NCBI GenBank assembly: GCA_024697025.1
Contig: JAILGH010000067.1
Coordinates: 1 to 64,000, forward strand
DNA: 64,000 nucleotides
Direction: 5' to 3'
From: Pseudobutyrivibrio sp.
GTDB lineage: Bacteria > Bacillota > Clostridia > Lachnospirales > Lachnospiraceae
Below the pieces are notes generated by a model. That model ran no database searches. It was not told where the DNA came from and was given only the letters and a program-made list of their open reading frames with translations. The position numbers were made by a program, and so were the translations under genes. This document shows, one piece after another, positions 8,494 to 16,863 of the stretch (its first letter is position 1; every line of letters starts with the position of its first letter).

Positions 8494-8510
8494 TTATAAA
8501 GAGGTAAAAT

Positions 8511-9002
8511 ATGGCAGATAGAAAAGACGAAGGTACATTAACCTTACTTGGAAATAAAAATAACGAGTATCCTGATAACTATGCACCAGAAATGTTGCAA
8601 ACATTTTTAAATAAGCACCCTGAGAATGATTACTTTGTAAAATTTAACTGTCCAGAATTCACATCACTTTGTCCTATTACTGGTCAACCTGATTTTGCAA
8701 ATATTATCATTTCATACGTGCCAGCTGAAAAGATGGTTGAGAGTAAATCTCTTAAGCTTTATCTTTTTAGTTTCCGTAATCACGGGGATTTCCATGAGGA
8801 TTGCGTAAACATCATTATGAAAGACCTCATTAAATTAATGGATCCAAAATACATCGAAGTTTGGGGCAAGTTTACTCCAAGAGGAGGTATTTCTATTGAC
8901 CCATATTGCAATTATGGTAAGCCTGGAACCAAGTGGGAAGAGGTTGCTTTTAATCGCATGGCAAATCATGATATGTATCCGGAGAAAGTTGATAATAGAT
9001 AA
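8511..9002 (+). CDS. queF: NADPH-dependent preQ0 reductase QueF
   Basis: QueF reduces the nitrile preQ0 to the amine preQ1, the ligand of the riboswitch at the head of this operon. The 163-residue protein is the short, unimodular type: the catalytic Cys is in [14 protein letters not shown] (about 54), [22 protein letters not shown] carries the QueF signature, and [12 protein letters not shown] is near the C-terminus. AAGAGG precedes the ATG. It is the last gene of the operon. The tRNA-inserting genes tgt and queA are not in the window. Confidence 0.96.
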   Translation: MADRKDEGTLTLLGNKNNEYPDNYAPEMLQTFLNKHPENDYFVKFNCPEFTSLCPITGQPDFANIIISYVPAEKMVESKSLKLYLFSFRNHGDFHEDCVNIIMKDLIKLMDPKYIEVWGKFTPRGGISIDPYCNYGKPGTKWEEVAFNRMANHDMYPEKVDNR

Positions 9003-9025
9003 TATTTAGAAATTTCCCCTAAACC

Positions 9026-9054
9026 TTGTTACCTGACTCGTATACGTATATAAT
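9026..9054 (+). promoter_or_regulatory. Sigma-A promoter of the phospholipid operon
   Basis: TTGTTA (9026-9031), 17 bases, TATAAT (9049-9054). The start codon of the flippase-like gene lies 40 bases downstream. No terminator was seen after queF, so some read-through is possible. Confidence 0.7.
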
Positions 9055-9094
9055 ATTTAGTGAATTTAGTTATATGGGATAAGGGTAAAGAATA

Positions 9095-10129
9095 ATGGAC
9101 AAGTCGCAAAAGAAAAAGATTTTCTGGATGTGCTTTTCATTGATACTTTCGATTCTGACCATTTGGGCAGTTTTAAGACAAAGTGAAAGCATGTCAATTG
9201 CAACTTTGATAGATATCATAAAATCGGCCGATAAAAAATGGATGCTTGCAGCATTTTTATCCGGCGCCTGTTACATTCTATTTGAAGCAGTTGCAATATG
9301 TTCTATTTTAAAGGGAATTTCATACAAGAGAAGTCTTGCAAAGGGTTTACTTTACAGTACTTCTGATATTTATTTTTCAGCGATAACTCCATCTGCCACT
9401 GGTGGACAGCCTGCCAGTGCTTTTTTTATGCACAATGATGGAATACCAGCCGGAGCAGTGTCAGCTACATTGGTTCTAAATGTTATGATGTACAATGCTT
9501 CCATTGTTGCACTTGGAGTGATTGCAATTATCCTTGATCCAAAGGGATTTTTAGGATTTCATTTACCAGCGAAGATTCTTATTTCACTCGGCTTTATCGG
9601 GCTTTCATTACTAACGCTTTTATTCTTTTCTGTACTTAGAAGAGGAGATAAGGTTTTTGAATTCGTGGAAAAGGTTCTTAGATTTTTGCATTCTAAAAAG
9701 CTTCTTCATAGGTTGGATAGCAAGCTTTTAAAGCTTCAAAAGATTGAAAAGGATTACGACAACTGCTCCAAGCTTATGCATGGACAGTCAGGAATTTTAC
9801 ATAAGGCTTTTTTCTGGAATATAATCCAGCGAGCATCACAGATTATCGTTCCAACTTTTGTATATCTTGCTCTAGGTGGAGAAAAGGTTAATTCAACAAT
9901 TTTATTTGCCAAGCAGTGTTTGATTACAATTGGTTACAATTATGTGCCTATACCAGGAGCTATGGGCATCTCGGATTACCTAATGATTGACGGATTTTCA
10001 AGTCTATTTACTAAAAATCAGGCCTTTCAACTTGATATGATAAGCCGTGGTATTACATTTTATTTAAGCGTCGCAATCTGCGGTGTTATTACTCTTATAG
10101 GTTATTTAATAGGGAGGAAGAAACAATGA
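9095..10129 (+). CDS. Lysylphosphatidylglycerol-synthase TM-region/UPF0104 family membrane protein
   Basis: This is a 344-residue integral membrane protein with about seven to eight hydrophobic segments (for example LILSILTIWAV, VALGVIAIILD, ILISLGFIGLSLLTLLF, a C-terminal GVITLIGYLIG). The signature region SAITPSATGGQPASAFFMHNDG and YVPIPGAMGISDYLM match the family that includes the flippase half of MprF. There is no aminoacyl-transfer domain. It overlaps pssA by four bases (ATGA) and is co-transcribed with pssA and psd. A role in moving phosphatidylserine or phosphatidylethanolamine across the membrane is an inference from that context. GATAAGGG is a moderate ribosome site. Confidence 0.8.
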   Translation: MDKSQKKKIFWMCFSLILSILTIWAVLRQSESMSIATLIDIIKSADKKWMLAAFLSGACYILFEAVAICSILKGISYKRSLAKGLLYSTSDIYFSAITPSATGGQPASAFFMHNDGIPAGAVSATLVLNVMMYNASIVALGVIAIILDPKGFLGFHLPAKILISLGFIGLSLLTLLFFSVLRRGDKVFEFVEKVLRFLHSKKLLHRLDSKLLKLQKIEKDYDNCSKLMHGQSGILHKAFFWNIIQRASQIIVPTFVYLALGGEKVNSTILFAKQCLITIGYNYVPIPGAMGISDYLMIDGFSSLFTKNQAFQLDMISRGITFYLSVAICGVITLIGYLIGRKKQ

Positions 10130-10812
10130 TAGGCGTATATGATTATACAGTTATTCTTACATATCTATCTACAATTTCAGGTGTGATAGGTATCATCATC
10201 ACAATGACAGGTATTGGTCATCCATACTGCGGAACTTTATTTTTAATGATTTCAGGTTTGCTTGATGGATTTGATGGAAAGGTTGCCCGTACCAAGAAGA
10301 ATCGAACAGAGTTTGAGAAGAAGTTTGGTATCGAGATTGATTCTTTTTCAGATTTAATCTGTTTTGGTATACTTCCAACTTCTATTGGTATGGCACAGCT
10401 TAGAGTCAACGGTACTCTCACTGAGCTTGAGAGAGGTAATAGACCTGATAACTATGCCTTGATATTGCTTTTAATGTCTATTGCCGTCTTTTATGTGCTT
10501 GCAGCCTTGGTTCGTCTTGCATATTTTAACTCTACTGTTGAGGAGAGAGCAGAAGAGGCAAAGGAAAGAGGCAAGGAGTATTACACAGGCCTTCCTGTAA
10601 CAGCATCAGCTTTGATTTTCCCTCTCACTTTAGTGTTACATTGGATTTTAAATGCTAATCTTACTATTTTCTATTTTTGGCTTTTATTTATAGTAGGATT
10701 ATTCTTTGTTTCTAACTTAAAGGTACCTAAGCCAAACAAGAAACAGTTTGCAGTTATTATTACAATTGGATTTATAGAGCTTATTGCAATATTGTGCATT
10801 TTATTTGGATAA
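10126..10812 (+). CDS. pssA: CDP-diacylglycerol-serine O-phosphatidyltransferase
   Basis: PssA makes phosphatidylserine from CDP-diacylglycerol and serine. The 228-residue membrane protein has the CDP-alcohol phosphatidyltransferase motif DGx2ARx8Gx3Dx3D as LDGFDGKVAR, FGIEIDSFSDL (about 45-75), with several membrane spans after it. It overlaps the upstream flippase-like gene by ATGA, and psd starts three bases after its stop. The pair provides phosphatidylethanolamine synthesis. Confidence 0.92.
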   Translation: MIGVYDYTVILTYLSTISGVIGIIITMTGIGHPYCGTLFLMISGLLDGFDGKVARTKKNRTEFEKKFGIEIDSFSDLICFGILPTSIGMAQLRVNGTLTELERGNRPDNYALILLLMSIAVFYVLAALVRLAYFNSTVEERAEEAKERGKEYYTGLPVTASALIFPLTLVLHWILNANLTIFYFWLLFIVGLFFVSNLKVPKPNKKQFAVIITIGFIELIAILCILFG

Positions 10813-10815
10813 ATT

Positions 10816-11637
10816 ATGGGATTTCTAGATTTTTTATATAAGACAAAGCTAGGGCGAATTTTACTTCGCCCTTTAATTTCAAAACCAGTTTCAGATTTGT
10901 CAGGGGCATTTATGGATTCAAAGTTTTCTAAATGCCTGATTAATTCTTTTGCAAATAATAATAATATTAATTTGGATGATTATATCCTAGATAATATTAA
11001 TTCATTCAATGATTTCTTTTATCGAAGAATTAAGCCTGAGCTTAGACCTATCGAATTGGATGAAGACAAATTAGTGTGTCCATGCGATGGACTATTGAAG
11101 GTTATACCTATCAATGGTGATAGCGTATATCCCGTTAAACAAAGCATATTTACTACAGAGGGACTTTTACAAGACAAAGAGCTAGCTGAGTCCTTTGAGG
11201 GTGGCTATTGCCTAATATATCGTCTATGCGTTAATCATTATCATAGGTATAGCTACTTTGAAACAGGGACTAAATCTAAAGACGTAGTAATCCCTGGTAT
11301 TTATCACACTGTTAGGCCCATTGCACTTGAAAATGGACCTGTGTTTACCGAAAACGCTCGTCAGTATACTGTTATTGACACTAAACAGTTTGGTAAATGC
11401 GTTCAGATGGAAGTTGGCGCCATGCTTGTAGGTAGAATAGTTAACGACGAACCAGATGAGACAAGCGTCAAGCGAGGAGATGAAAAGGGTCACTTTGAAT
11501 ACGGTGGTTCCACAATCATTTTACTGATACCAAAGGATAAAGTTAATATTGATTCTGATTTGCTTGAAGCATCTGCAAAGGGACTCGAAACGCCTGTGGT
11601 GCTTGGACAAGCTATAGGAAAATCTATTAAGGAATAA
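10816..11637 (+). CDS. psd: Phosphatidylserine decarboxylase proenzyme
   Basis: Psd decarboxylates phosphatidylserine to phosphatidylethanolamine after cutting itself to form a pyruvoyl group. The Gly-Ser cut site is in EYGGSTIILL (about residue 234-235), close to the C-terminus as usual. Other blocks are FFYRRIKPELRPI, CPCDG and CVNHYHRYSYFE. The 273-residue length fits the clostridial soluble-like type. No separate ribosome site is visible, so translation is probably coupled to pssA. The stop codon is part of the terminator stem. Confidence 0.93.
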   Translation: MGFLDFLYKTKLGRILLRPLISKPVSDLSGAFMDSKFSKCLINSFANNNNINLDDYILDNINSFNDFFYRRIKPELRPIELDEDKLVCPCDGLLKVIPINGDSVYPVKQSIFTTEGLLQDKELAESFEGGYCLIYRLCVNHYHRYSYFETGTKSKDVVIPGIYHTVRPIALENGPVFTENARQYTVIDTKQFGKCVQMEVGAMLVGRIVNDEPDETSVKRGDEKGHFEYGGSTIILLIPKDKVNIDSDLLEASAKGLETPVVLGQAIGKSIKE

Positions 11638-11667
11638 GGGTGCAATACCTTTATTCCTTTTATTTTT
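11629..11667 (+). terminator. Terminator after psd, overlapping its stop codon
   Basis: AAGGAATAAGGG pairs with CCTTTATTCCTT (one bulged T), followed by TTATTTTT. The TAA of psd lies in the left arm. Confidence 0.8.
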
Positions 11668-11707
11668 GAGATGATTTATCAATAATAAAAAAATATAAAA
11701 TTAGGTG

Positions 11708-11736
11708 TTGACTTATACAATTCATTAGTATATTAT
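11708..11736 (+). promoter_or_regulatory. Sigma-A promoter of the DUF3793-flavodoxin operon
   Basis: TTGACT (11708-11713), 17 bases, TATTAT (11731-11736). The dyad at 11744-11759 lies at the expected start of transcription. Confidence 0.8.
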
Positions 11737-11743
11737 AACCACA

Positions 11744-11759
11744 GTTAGCGATAGCTAAC
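11744..11759. promoter_or_regulatory. Dyad operator, DtxR-like
   Basis: GTTAGC-GATA-GCTAAC is a perfect 6-bp dyad eight bases after the -10 element. It resembles half sites of DtxR/IdeR iron boxes (TTAGGTTAGGCTAACCTAA). A flavodoxin gene downstream fits iron control. The assignment to a regulator is inference. Confidence 0.5.
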
Positions 11760-11783
11760 CAATAAATAAGAGAGAGTAATTTA

Positions 11784-12359
11784 ATGAGCGAAGAAGTTTT
11801 TGGAATGTTGTGTTCTATGGATAGGCGAAAAATAGAGTTGCAGATTGCACTGCAGTGTGCACCTACAATCGCAAGATTAAAGACCTCCAATCTTCTAATT
11901 ATCTCTAAAGAGCAAGAGGACAACGTTAGATACGTTCTTAGACAACATCGATTGTTGGGGTATCGATTAGTCTATGATAGAAATCGAGTAGTGTTCTTGG
12001 TGTTCAATAAAGATATGCTCATGAATTACTTATCACGCTATGAAGTTTGTGAGTTTCTTCTTGAATATGGATATGATGCTAACGACTTTGGAAAGTCACT
12101 TAGACAGTTCAAGGAAAGATACGATGCATATGTCCATAACAGAAAGGACTTTCCTCATGAGATGGGAGTGTTTTTAGGATATCCACTATGTGATGTAAAA
12201 GGCTTCATAGAAAATGGCGGCGATGGTTTTATCTTGTCGGGTTATTGGAAAGTTTACCAGAATTTAGAACAGGCTAGAATGCTCTTTTCACAATTCGACA
12301 AAGTAAAAGACGACATGGTCCGCAGACTTTATTTCAAAGGAGAAAGATGTCATGAGTAA
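11784..12359 (+). CDS. DUF3793 family protein
   Basis: This 191-residue soluble protein has the family's typical blocks: HR/LLGYRLVYDRNRVVFLVF in the middle and FPHEMGVFLGYPLCDVKGFIENGG near residue 130-153. The function is not known. In many Clostridia it sits beside flavodoxin and iron-uptake genes; here it overlaps the flavodoxin gene by eight bases and shares a promoter with a DtxR-like dyad. An iron- or redox-related role is therefore likely but inferred. GAGAGAG is the ribosome site. Confidence 0.8.
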   Translation: MSEEVFGMLCSMDRRKIELQIALQCAPTIARLKTSNLLIISKEQEDNVRYVLRQHRLLGYRLVYDRNRVVFLVFNKDMLMNYLSRYEVCEFLLEYGYDANDFGKSLRQFKERYDAYVHNRKDFPHEMGVFLGYPLCDVKGFIENGGDGFILSGYWKVYQNLEQARMLFSQFDKVKDDMVRRLYFKGERCHE

Positions 12360-12786
12360 AGTTAATGTAGTATTTTGGTCTCAGTCAGGAAATACTGAGA
12401 GCATGGCAAATGCTGTAGCAGCTGGTGTAACAGCTGCAGGAAAAGAAGCTAACGTAGTATTCGTAGCTGACGCTTCTATAGATGAACTTAAGAATGCAAA
12501 GGCTTTTGCACTTGGATGTCCAGCAATGGGCGCCGAAGTTCTCGAGGAAGCAGAGATGGAGCCATTTGTTTCAGATTTGGAAGGCTTCGTTTCAGGTAAA
12601 ACAATTGGTCTTTTCGGCTCATATGGCTGGGGAGACGGTCAGTGGATGCGCGACTGGGTAGACCGCATGACAGCTGCAGGCGCAACTGTTGTTGGCGGCG
12701 AGGGCGTTATGTGCCAAGATGCTCCAGACGGTGCAGCCGAAGAAGCTTGCAAAGAGCTCGGTAGAGCTTTAGCAGCAGCAATTTAA
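12352..12786 (+). CDS. Flavodoxin
   Basis: This is a short-chain flavodoxin (144 residues), an FMN electron carrier that can replace ferredoxin under low iron. The phosphate-binding loop SQSGNTESMANA is at about 8-19, the second FMN loop FALGCPAMGAE at about 52, and GLFGSYGWGDGQWM carries the aromatic that stacks on FMN. AAAGGAGAAAG inside the end of the upstream gene serves as ribosome site. Codons are more GC-rich than in many neighbours, as expected for a highly expressed gene. Confidence 0.95.
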   Translation: MSKVNVVFWSQSGNTESMANAVAAGVTAAGKEANVVFVADASIDELKNAKAFALGCPAMGAEVLEEAEMEPFVSDLEGFVSGKTIGLFGSYGWGDGQWMRDWVDRMTAAGATVVGGEGVMCQDAPDGAAEEACKELGRALAAAI

Positions 12787-12856
12787 TATCGCTTATTTCC
12801 TTTTCCCTGAGTTTCTAACCGGGTTTCTTGGGGAAGTTATTAGACTCCTTTTACAG

Positions 12857-12890
12857 CCTCTAGGTATGCCAGTGCCTAGAGGTATTTTTT
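12857..12890 (+). terminator. Rho-independent terminator after flavodoxin
   Basis: CCTCTAGG (12857-12864) pairs with CCTAGAGG (12875-12882), followed by TATTTTTT. A weaker stem lies before it (TTCCC...GGGGAA, about 12800-12836). Confidence 0.88.
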
Positions 12891-12942
12891 GCGCTTTTTA
12901 TTGCTTGTTTTTCTATAAAACAATAAATATGTCTTGTTTTAA

Positions 12943-12971
12943 TTGACATTAAGGTTCTATAGTTTTAACAT
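12943..12971 (+). promoter_or_regulatory. Sigma-A promoter of the CobW-type gene pair
   Basis: TTGACA (12943-12948), 17 bases, TAACAT (12966-12971). GGAGAA before the start codon at 13013 follows. No clear Zur-type box is seen. Confidence 0.65.
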
Positions 12972-13012
12972 ACAAAATGCAGTGTTTAAGTGAAATTATA
13001 GGAGAATAAGAT

Positions 13013-13948
13013 ATGAGCAAAGTGTATTTTGTTAATGGGTTTATGGATGCTGGAAAGACAACCTTTATTCAGACTCTGATAGAGGAAGCATATTTTAAAA
13101 TAGATAAAACTACATTGCTTGTAGTTTGCGAAGATGGCGATGTGGAATATGATGACTATTTAATGGACAATTTAAATGTCCAAGTTCGTTATATCGAAGA
13201 TCCAAAGGATTTTAACTCAGAGCATCTTTCTGCCATAGAAAGCGAAGTAAAGCCAGCAAGAACTATTATTGAATACAACGGAATGTGGTCTAACCAGCAG
13301 CTTGATTTACCTTGGTATTGGGATGATATAATGCATATTCTTATCATTGATGGAGCTACATTTGAAATGTACTCTAAGAATATGAAGGCTCAGCTATCAG
13401 AAAAGATTAAAGAGTCATACATGGCCATTGTAAATAACTGTGACTCCGTAATGGATAAGCTTGCTAACTTCCGTCGAAATATTCGTGCAGCTAATCCAAA
13501 CATAAATGTTGTGTTTAGAGACAAAGAAGGAGAGGAACTTAATATTCGCTTTGACGAAGATTTGCCTTACAACATAAATGATGATGTAATTAATATTGTA
13601 GATGATCAATTTTCTACATTTTATATTGATTCAATGGAAAATCCAGATAGATACGTTGGAAAGAAGGTCAAGTTTATCGCCCAAGTTAAGAAACCTTCTG
13701 ATGGCCGTAAAGACGTATTTTTAGCCACAAGGCAGGTTATGACATGCTGCATTAACGATTTGTCCTTATTTGGCATAATATGCGATTTTGATGGGGCTGA
13801 TTATATAGAAGAAAATAGCTGGGTAGAAATAGAAGGCGAAATCCAAAAAGAATTCTTTGAAAAATTCAATGTTGAGGCTCCAATTTGCAATGTAACAAGA
13901 GTCAAGGCATGTGATAAGCCAGAAAAAGAAATAATTGATGTAATCTAA
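13013..13948 (+). CDS. CobW-like GTPase fused to a YcgQ/DUF1980-like C-terminal domain
   Basis: The first half resembles CobW/COG0523 GTPases: a P-loop GFMDAGKTTF (about 9-18) and an NNCD block in place of NKxD. The CxCC metal motif of the family is missing. The last 110 residues (about 200-311) look like the C-terminal beta domain of YcgQ/DUF1980 proteins: NPDRYVGKKVKFIAQV, LATRQVMTCCINDLSLFG with a CC pair, and ENSWVEIEGEI. YcgQ and COG0523 proteins are both tied to zinc supply in Firmicutes. The gene is 31 bases upstream of a complete CobW GTPase. Zinc or another metal as cargo is inference. Confidence 0.75.
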   Translation: MSKVYFVNGFMDAGKTTFIQTLIEEAYFKIDKTTLLVVCEDGDVEYDDYLMDNLNVQVRYIEDPKDFNSEHLSAIESEVKPARTIIEYNGMWSNQQLDLPWYWDDIMHILIIDGATFEMYSKNMKAQLSEKIKESYMAIVNNCDSVMDKLANFRRNIRAANPNINVVFRDKEGEELNIRFDEDLPYNINDDVINIVDDQFSTFYIDSMENPDRYVGKKVKFIAQVKKPSDGRKDVFLATRQVMTCCINDLSLFGIICDFDGADYIEENSWVEIEGEIQKEFFEKFNVEAPICNVTRVKACDKPEKEIIDVI

Positions 13949-13979
13949 TTTTAGATATTTAAAAGTAGCAGGAGGCAAT

Positions 13980-15074
13980 ATGTTTTTTAATAAAAAACCT
14001 GTAACTATAATTACCGGATATTTGGGCTCAGGCAAAACAACAGTTATTAATGAGCTATTAAAGAGTAAAGAAAGCCAAGGCTTGGCAATTATCGTAAATG
14101 ACATGGGAAGCGTAAATATTGATGCTTCCAAAATAAAGGATAATCTTGTAAATCAGTATAAGATGGTGGAGCTTTCCAATGGCTGTATTTGCTGCACGCT
14201 CCAAGAAGAGTTTATGACCCAAATTGAAGCATTATCCAAGGACAAGAAGGTTAAACGAATTCTTGTAGAAGCATCTGGAATAAGCAATCCTGCAGCAATA
14301 GCAGAGGGCTTTTTAATGTACCAAGAAGACACTACGGCTTCTTTTTATCTAGATTCTATTACAACCGTTGTTGACGCCGATAGGATTTACAGCGAGTTCT
14401 TAGATGACATGGAAAATGATTCCAATGAGGATGCTGATGTCATTAACCTTGTAATGGATCAGATTGAATTTTGCAATTCTGTGATTTTAAATAAATGCGA
14501 TTTACTTCCGAAAGAAAAGATTGCGCAAGTCAAAAAATCCATTCGTCAACTTCAAAAAAAGGCTAATATAATTGAAGCTACATATGGAGTAATTGATGTT
14601 AATTTGATTTTTAATGGAAATAAATTTGATTACGATGAAGTCATGAATTCATCATTGCTTCAGCAGGCTCTTAATCGTGAGAAATCACTGGAAGACTCAG
14701 GAATAGAAGAGTACGGAATCAAATCCTTTGTATATGAAAATATCAAGCCATTTGACCATGATTTGTTCGATGAATTTCTAGAGGATTATCCAGAAGAAAT
14801 CATTAGAGCCAAGGGTTATATTTGGTTTTCTGATGATGATATTCATGTACAGTTATTTGAGCAGGCAGGTAGAAATGCCTCAATTTCAATTGTCTCTAAC
14901 TGGGTAGCTTCCTTTGATGAAAAGGAAAAGCAGGAGGTCTTTGACAATTATCCTGACATTTTAGAAGATTGGGACGAGAAATATGGAGACCGACTTAATC
15001 AAATTGTATTCATCGGTAAGGATGTGGATGAAGCAGAAATAAAAAACAAATTAGATGCTTGTATAAGTATATAG
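13980..15074 (+). CDS. CobW/COG0523 family metallochaperone GTPase
   Basis: A complete CobW-family GTPase of 364 residues. The Walker A motif GYLGSGKTT is at about 14-22, the metal motif GCICCTLQ at about 70-77, EASGISNPA follows, and NKCDLL is at about 175. The C-terminal CobW_C domain (about 250-364) ends with IVFIGKDVDEAEI, typical of the family. It lacks the His-rich tail of some members. AGGAGG precedes the ATG. With the preceding gene it forms an operon likely to deliver a metal, perhaps zinc, to target proteins. Confidence 0.88.
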   Translation: MFFNKKPVTIITGYLGSGKTTVINELLKSKESQGLAIIVNDMGSVNIDASKIKDNLVNQYKMVELSNGCICCTLQEEFMTQIEALSKDKKVKRILVEASGISNPAAIAEGFLMYQEDTTASFYLDSITTVVDADRIYSEFLDDMENDSNEDADVINLVMDQIEFCNSVILNKCDLLPKEKIAQVKKSIRQLQKKANIIEATYGVIDVNLIFNGNKFDYDEVMNSSLLQQALNREKSLEDSGIEEYGIKSFVYENIKPFDHDLFDEFLEDYPEEIIRAKGYIWFSDDDIHVQLFEQAGRNASISIVSNWVASFDEKEKQEVFDNYPDILEDWDEKYGDRLNQIVFIGKDVDEAEIKNKLDACISI

Positions 15075-15092
15075 CTTTATTGAAAAATAGTT

Positions 15093-15184
15093 AAAAAATA
15101 GCCCTTTAAGCTGAAGTATATACCAGGTTAACTGGACCATAATCCAGTCAAAAGATATATCTGTAGCTTAAGGGCTATTTTTTA
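15093..15184. terminator. Long bidirectional terminator between convergent genes
   Basis: The arms AAAAAATAGCCCTTTAAGCT (15093-15112) and AGCTTAAGGGCTATTTTTT (15165-15183) match except for one base. The enclosed part has its own stem ACTGGA/TCCAGT. A and T runs flank the stem on both sides, so it can stop transcription from both the CobW pair (+) and the exported-protein gene (-). Confidence 0.85.
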
Positions 15185-15196
15185 TTCTATAAAATT

Positions 15197-15898
15197 TTAT
15201 CTCTTAAATTTATCTACAAAAAGAGAATTTTTAACTGTTACTGATTGCAACTCATTTAAGCTAAATTCATAATCTACAATTGCACCATTGCTTTTAACAT
15301 AACTATAAATTGTCTGACATGCACAGTAAGCGCCAAACTGGTTATAATTCATACCTTCAACTGCTTCCATATCCTGCGATGTTGTGCATGGAGAATCAAA
15401 AGTAAAATAATTGTACATTGCACCTTTACCGCTTAAAGTACAGCTGTAAAATTTAGGTGTACCATTATTTTCTCTGACAAAATACAACTGCAAATTTGCA
15501 GGCATATATAAACGACCATTAAGCTGTGTATAGCTAAAACAATATAACTGATAAGTATTAGTTGTGTTAGTTGCAGCATCATATGATGTATATGGGCCTT
15601 CTATCCATGCTTTATCAGGATTTCCAAGTCCAGCTAAAACTGAGTTGTCAGTGTTTAAATTTATATAACAACCATTAAATGAAATCTCACCTTCAGCTCC
15701 TGTTGGGATACGATAGGCAGGCTTCCGTGGTGGTCTATATCCTTTACCTCTCTTATTAGATGATTTTGCCATTGCCTTATTTTCAACAACAGTAGTCTTT
15801 TTAACAACCTTATCTTGGGCAAAATTCGATGCTATGCTTATGCTACCTGATAAAAGAAGAGTAGCTGCAACAGCAAATGATAAAATTTTCTTTTTCAT
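15197..15898 (-). CDS. Exported protein, paralogue 1 of a three-member family
   Basis: The function is not known. The 233-residue protein starts with a signal peptide (MKKKILSFAVAATLLLSG, cleavage after about residue 23), then a basic Lys/Arg-Pro-rich linker (about 45-65). The first module begins GEISFNGCYINLNT. The end, EFSLNELQSVTVKNSLFVDKFK, aligns with the ends of the genes at 16100 and 17763 (IxSNNxxxxxxCP in those). The second-module core is less conserved here. AAAGGAGATT precedes the ATG. It is probably secreted or held at the wall by its basic linker. Confidence 0.75.
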   Translation of the reverse strand: MKKKILSFAVAATLLLSGSISIASNFAQDKVVKKTTVVENKAMAKSSNKRGKGYRPPRKPAYRIPTGAEGEISFNGCYINLNTDNSVLAGLGNPDKAWIEGPYTSYDAATNTTNTYQLYCFSYTQLNGRLYMPANLQLYFVRENNGTPKFYSCTLSGKGAMYNYFTFDSPCTTSQDMEAVEGMNYNQFGAYCACQTIYSYVKSNGAIVDYEFSLNELQSVTVKNSLFVDKFKR

Positions 15899-16060
15899 AA
15901 AAACAATCTCCTTTCAAACGGGTTAAATTATCCTCGAATATTAAGCATATGTCAATAACATTATAAATATATTTATGTTTCTTTATTGGATAATTTTAGA
16001 TAGTCTTAACATATATTTTTACCGCTTCTCGTTATTAGGTTGAATAGTAATGAAAGTATT

Positions 16061-16095
16061 AAAAAAGGAGACTAACAAAATTGGAAAGTCTCCTT
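16061..16095 (-). terminator. Terminator of paralogue 2
   Basis: AAGGAGACT (16065-16073) pairs with AGTCTCCTT (16087-16095). On the - strand a T run follows (A run 16061-16066 on +). The rest of the 200 bases between the two paralogues is AT-rich with no gene. Confidence 0.85.
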
Positions 16096-16099
16096 GATC

Positions 16100-16720
16100 T
16101 TAGTCTGGACAAAACTTATCTACAATAGCATTGTTGCTAACGATTACTCTGTAAAGCCTGTTTTTATCAAAAATAAATGTCATGTTAACTGGACCAGTTT
16201 CATAATTATAAAGAATCATAGAACGTGAATCATCAAAACTAGTTGGCTCTCCCATAGTCGCAACAACTTCATCTAATGTGCTACCTATAGTGATTCCATT
16301 AACAAATGAAACTTTGTTGCTGGAAATAATATAATCATACACTTGAGTAACACCACTGTCCTCGCAAAGAGTGATGTAAATATCATAGTTGTCTTCCTGA
16401 CCTGTTTGAGCATATGTATAGTAGTAGTAAGTAGTACCCTTGTTAGTACGAGGATCACTTGAGTCATTTTGAACAACATCTCTAAGATATTCGGTAGGTT
16501 CGCCGAATTCTTTAAGAGTAGATAAACCCGAATGGATATTGAAGTGCACACCATTATAAATTACCTCGCCGACTTCGCTGGCAACTGGTGCATCTTCAGA
16601 AGTGGTAGATATAGTCTGCTGAGTAGATATAGACTTATCACCCATAAATATATATATAAGCACAGCCACTACAATCAGAAGTGCAATTATTACAATTGTT
16701 AAAATGTTTTGCTTTTTCAT
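16100..16720 (-). CDS. Membrane-anchored protein, paralogue 2
   Basis: 206 residues with an N-terminal anchor (ILTIVIIALLIVVAVLIYIFMG, about 5-26) that looks uncleaved. Two similar modules follow: GEVIYNGVHFNIHSGLSTLKEFGEP (about 51-75) and NGITIGSTLDEVVATMGEPTSF (about 141-162). Each has the pattern hydrophobic strand, short helix, Gly-x-Pro turn, then beta strands, which recalls BamE/SmpA- and DUF4309-like folds; that is a guess from pattern. It ends SNNAIVDKFCPD. GGAGG lies 11 bases before the ATG. No enzyme motif is seen. Confidence 0.75.
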   Translation of the reverse strand: MKKQNILTIVIIALLIVVAVLIYIFMGDKSISTQQTISTTSEDAPVASEVGEVIYNGVHFNIHSGLSTLKEFGEPTEYLRDVVQNDSSDPRTNKGTTYYYYTYAQTGQEDNYDIYITLCEDSGVTQVYDYIISSNKVSFVNGITIGSTLDEVVATMGEPTSFDDSRSMILYNYETGPVNMTFIFDKNRLYRVIVSNNAIVDKFCPD

Positions 16721-16863
16721 ATAACATCGTTCCTCCGCTGTTTTATTATATCAGATAATGATATATAGTAAATAAAAATGTGTGTATTAACTTTTCTCCT
16801 TTACACATATTTACTTATGGAGTAGACTTAAATTTATCAAATAATTTGTTATTAGGAGGGGTT

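Noticed and set aside
13766-14131. 121-codon open frame on the - strand over the two CobW-type genes
   Set aside because: It covers the junction of two clear genes in the opposite direction and has no start signal.
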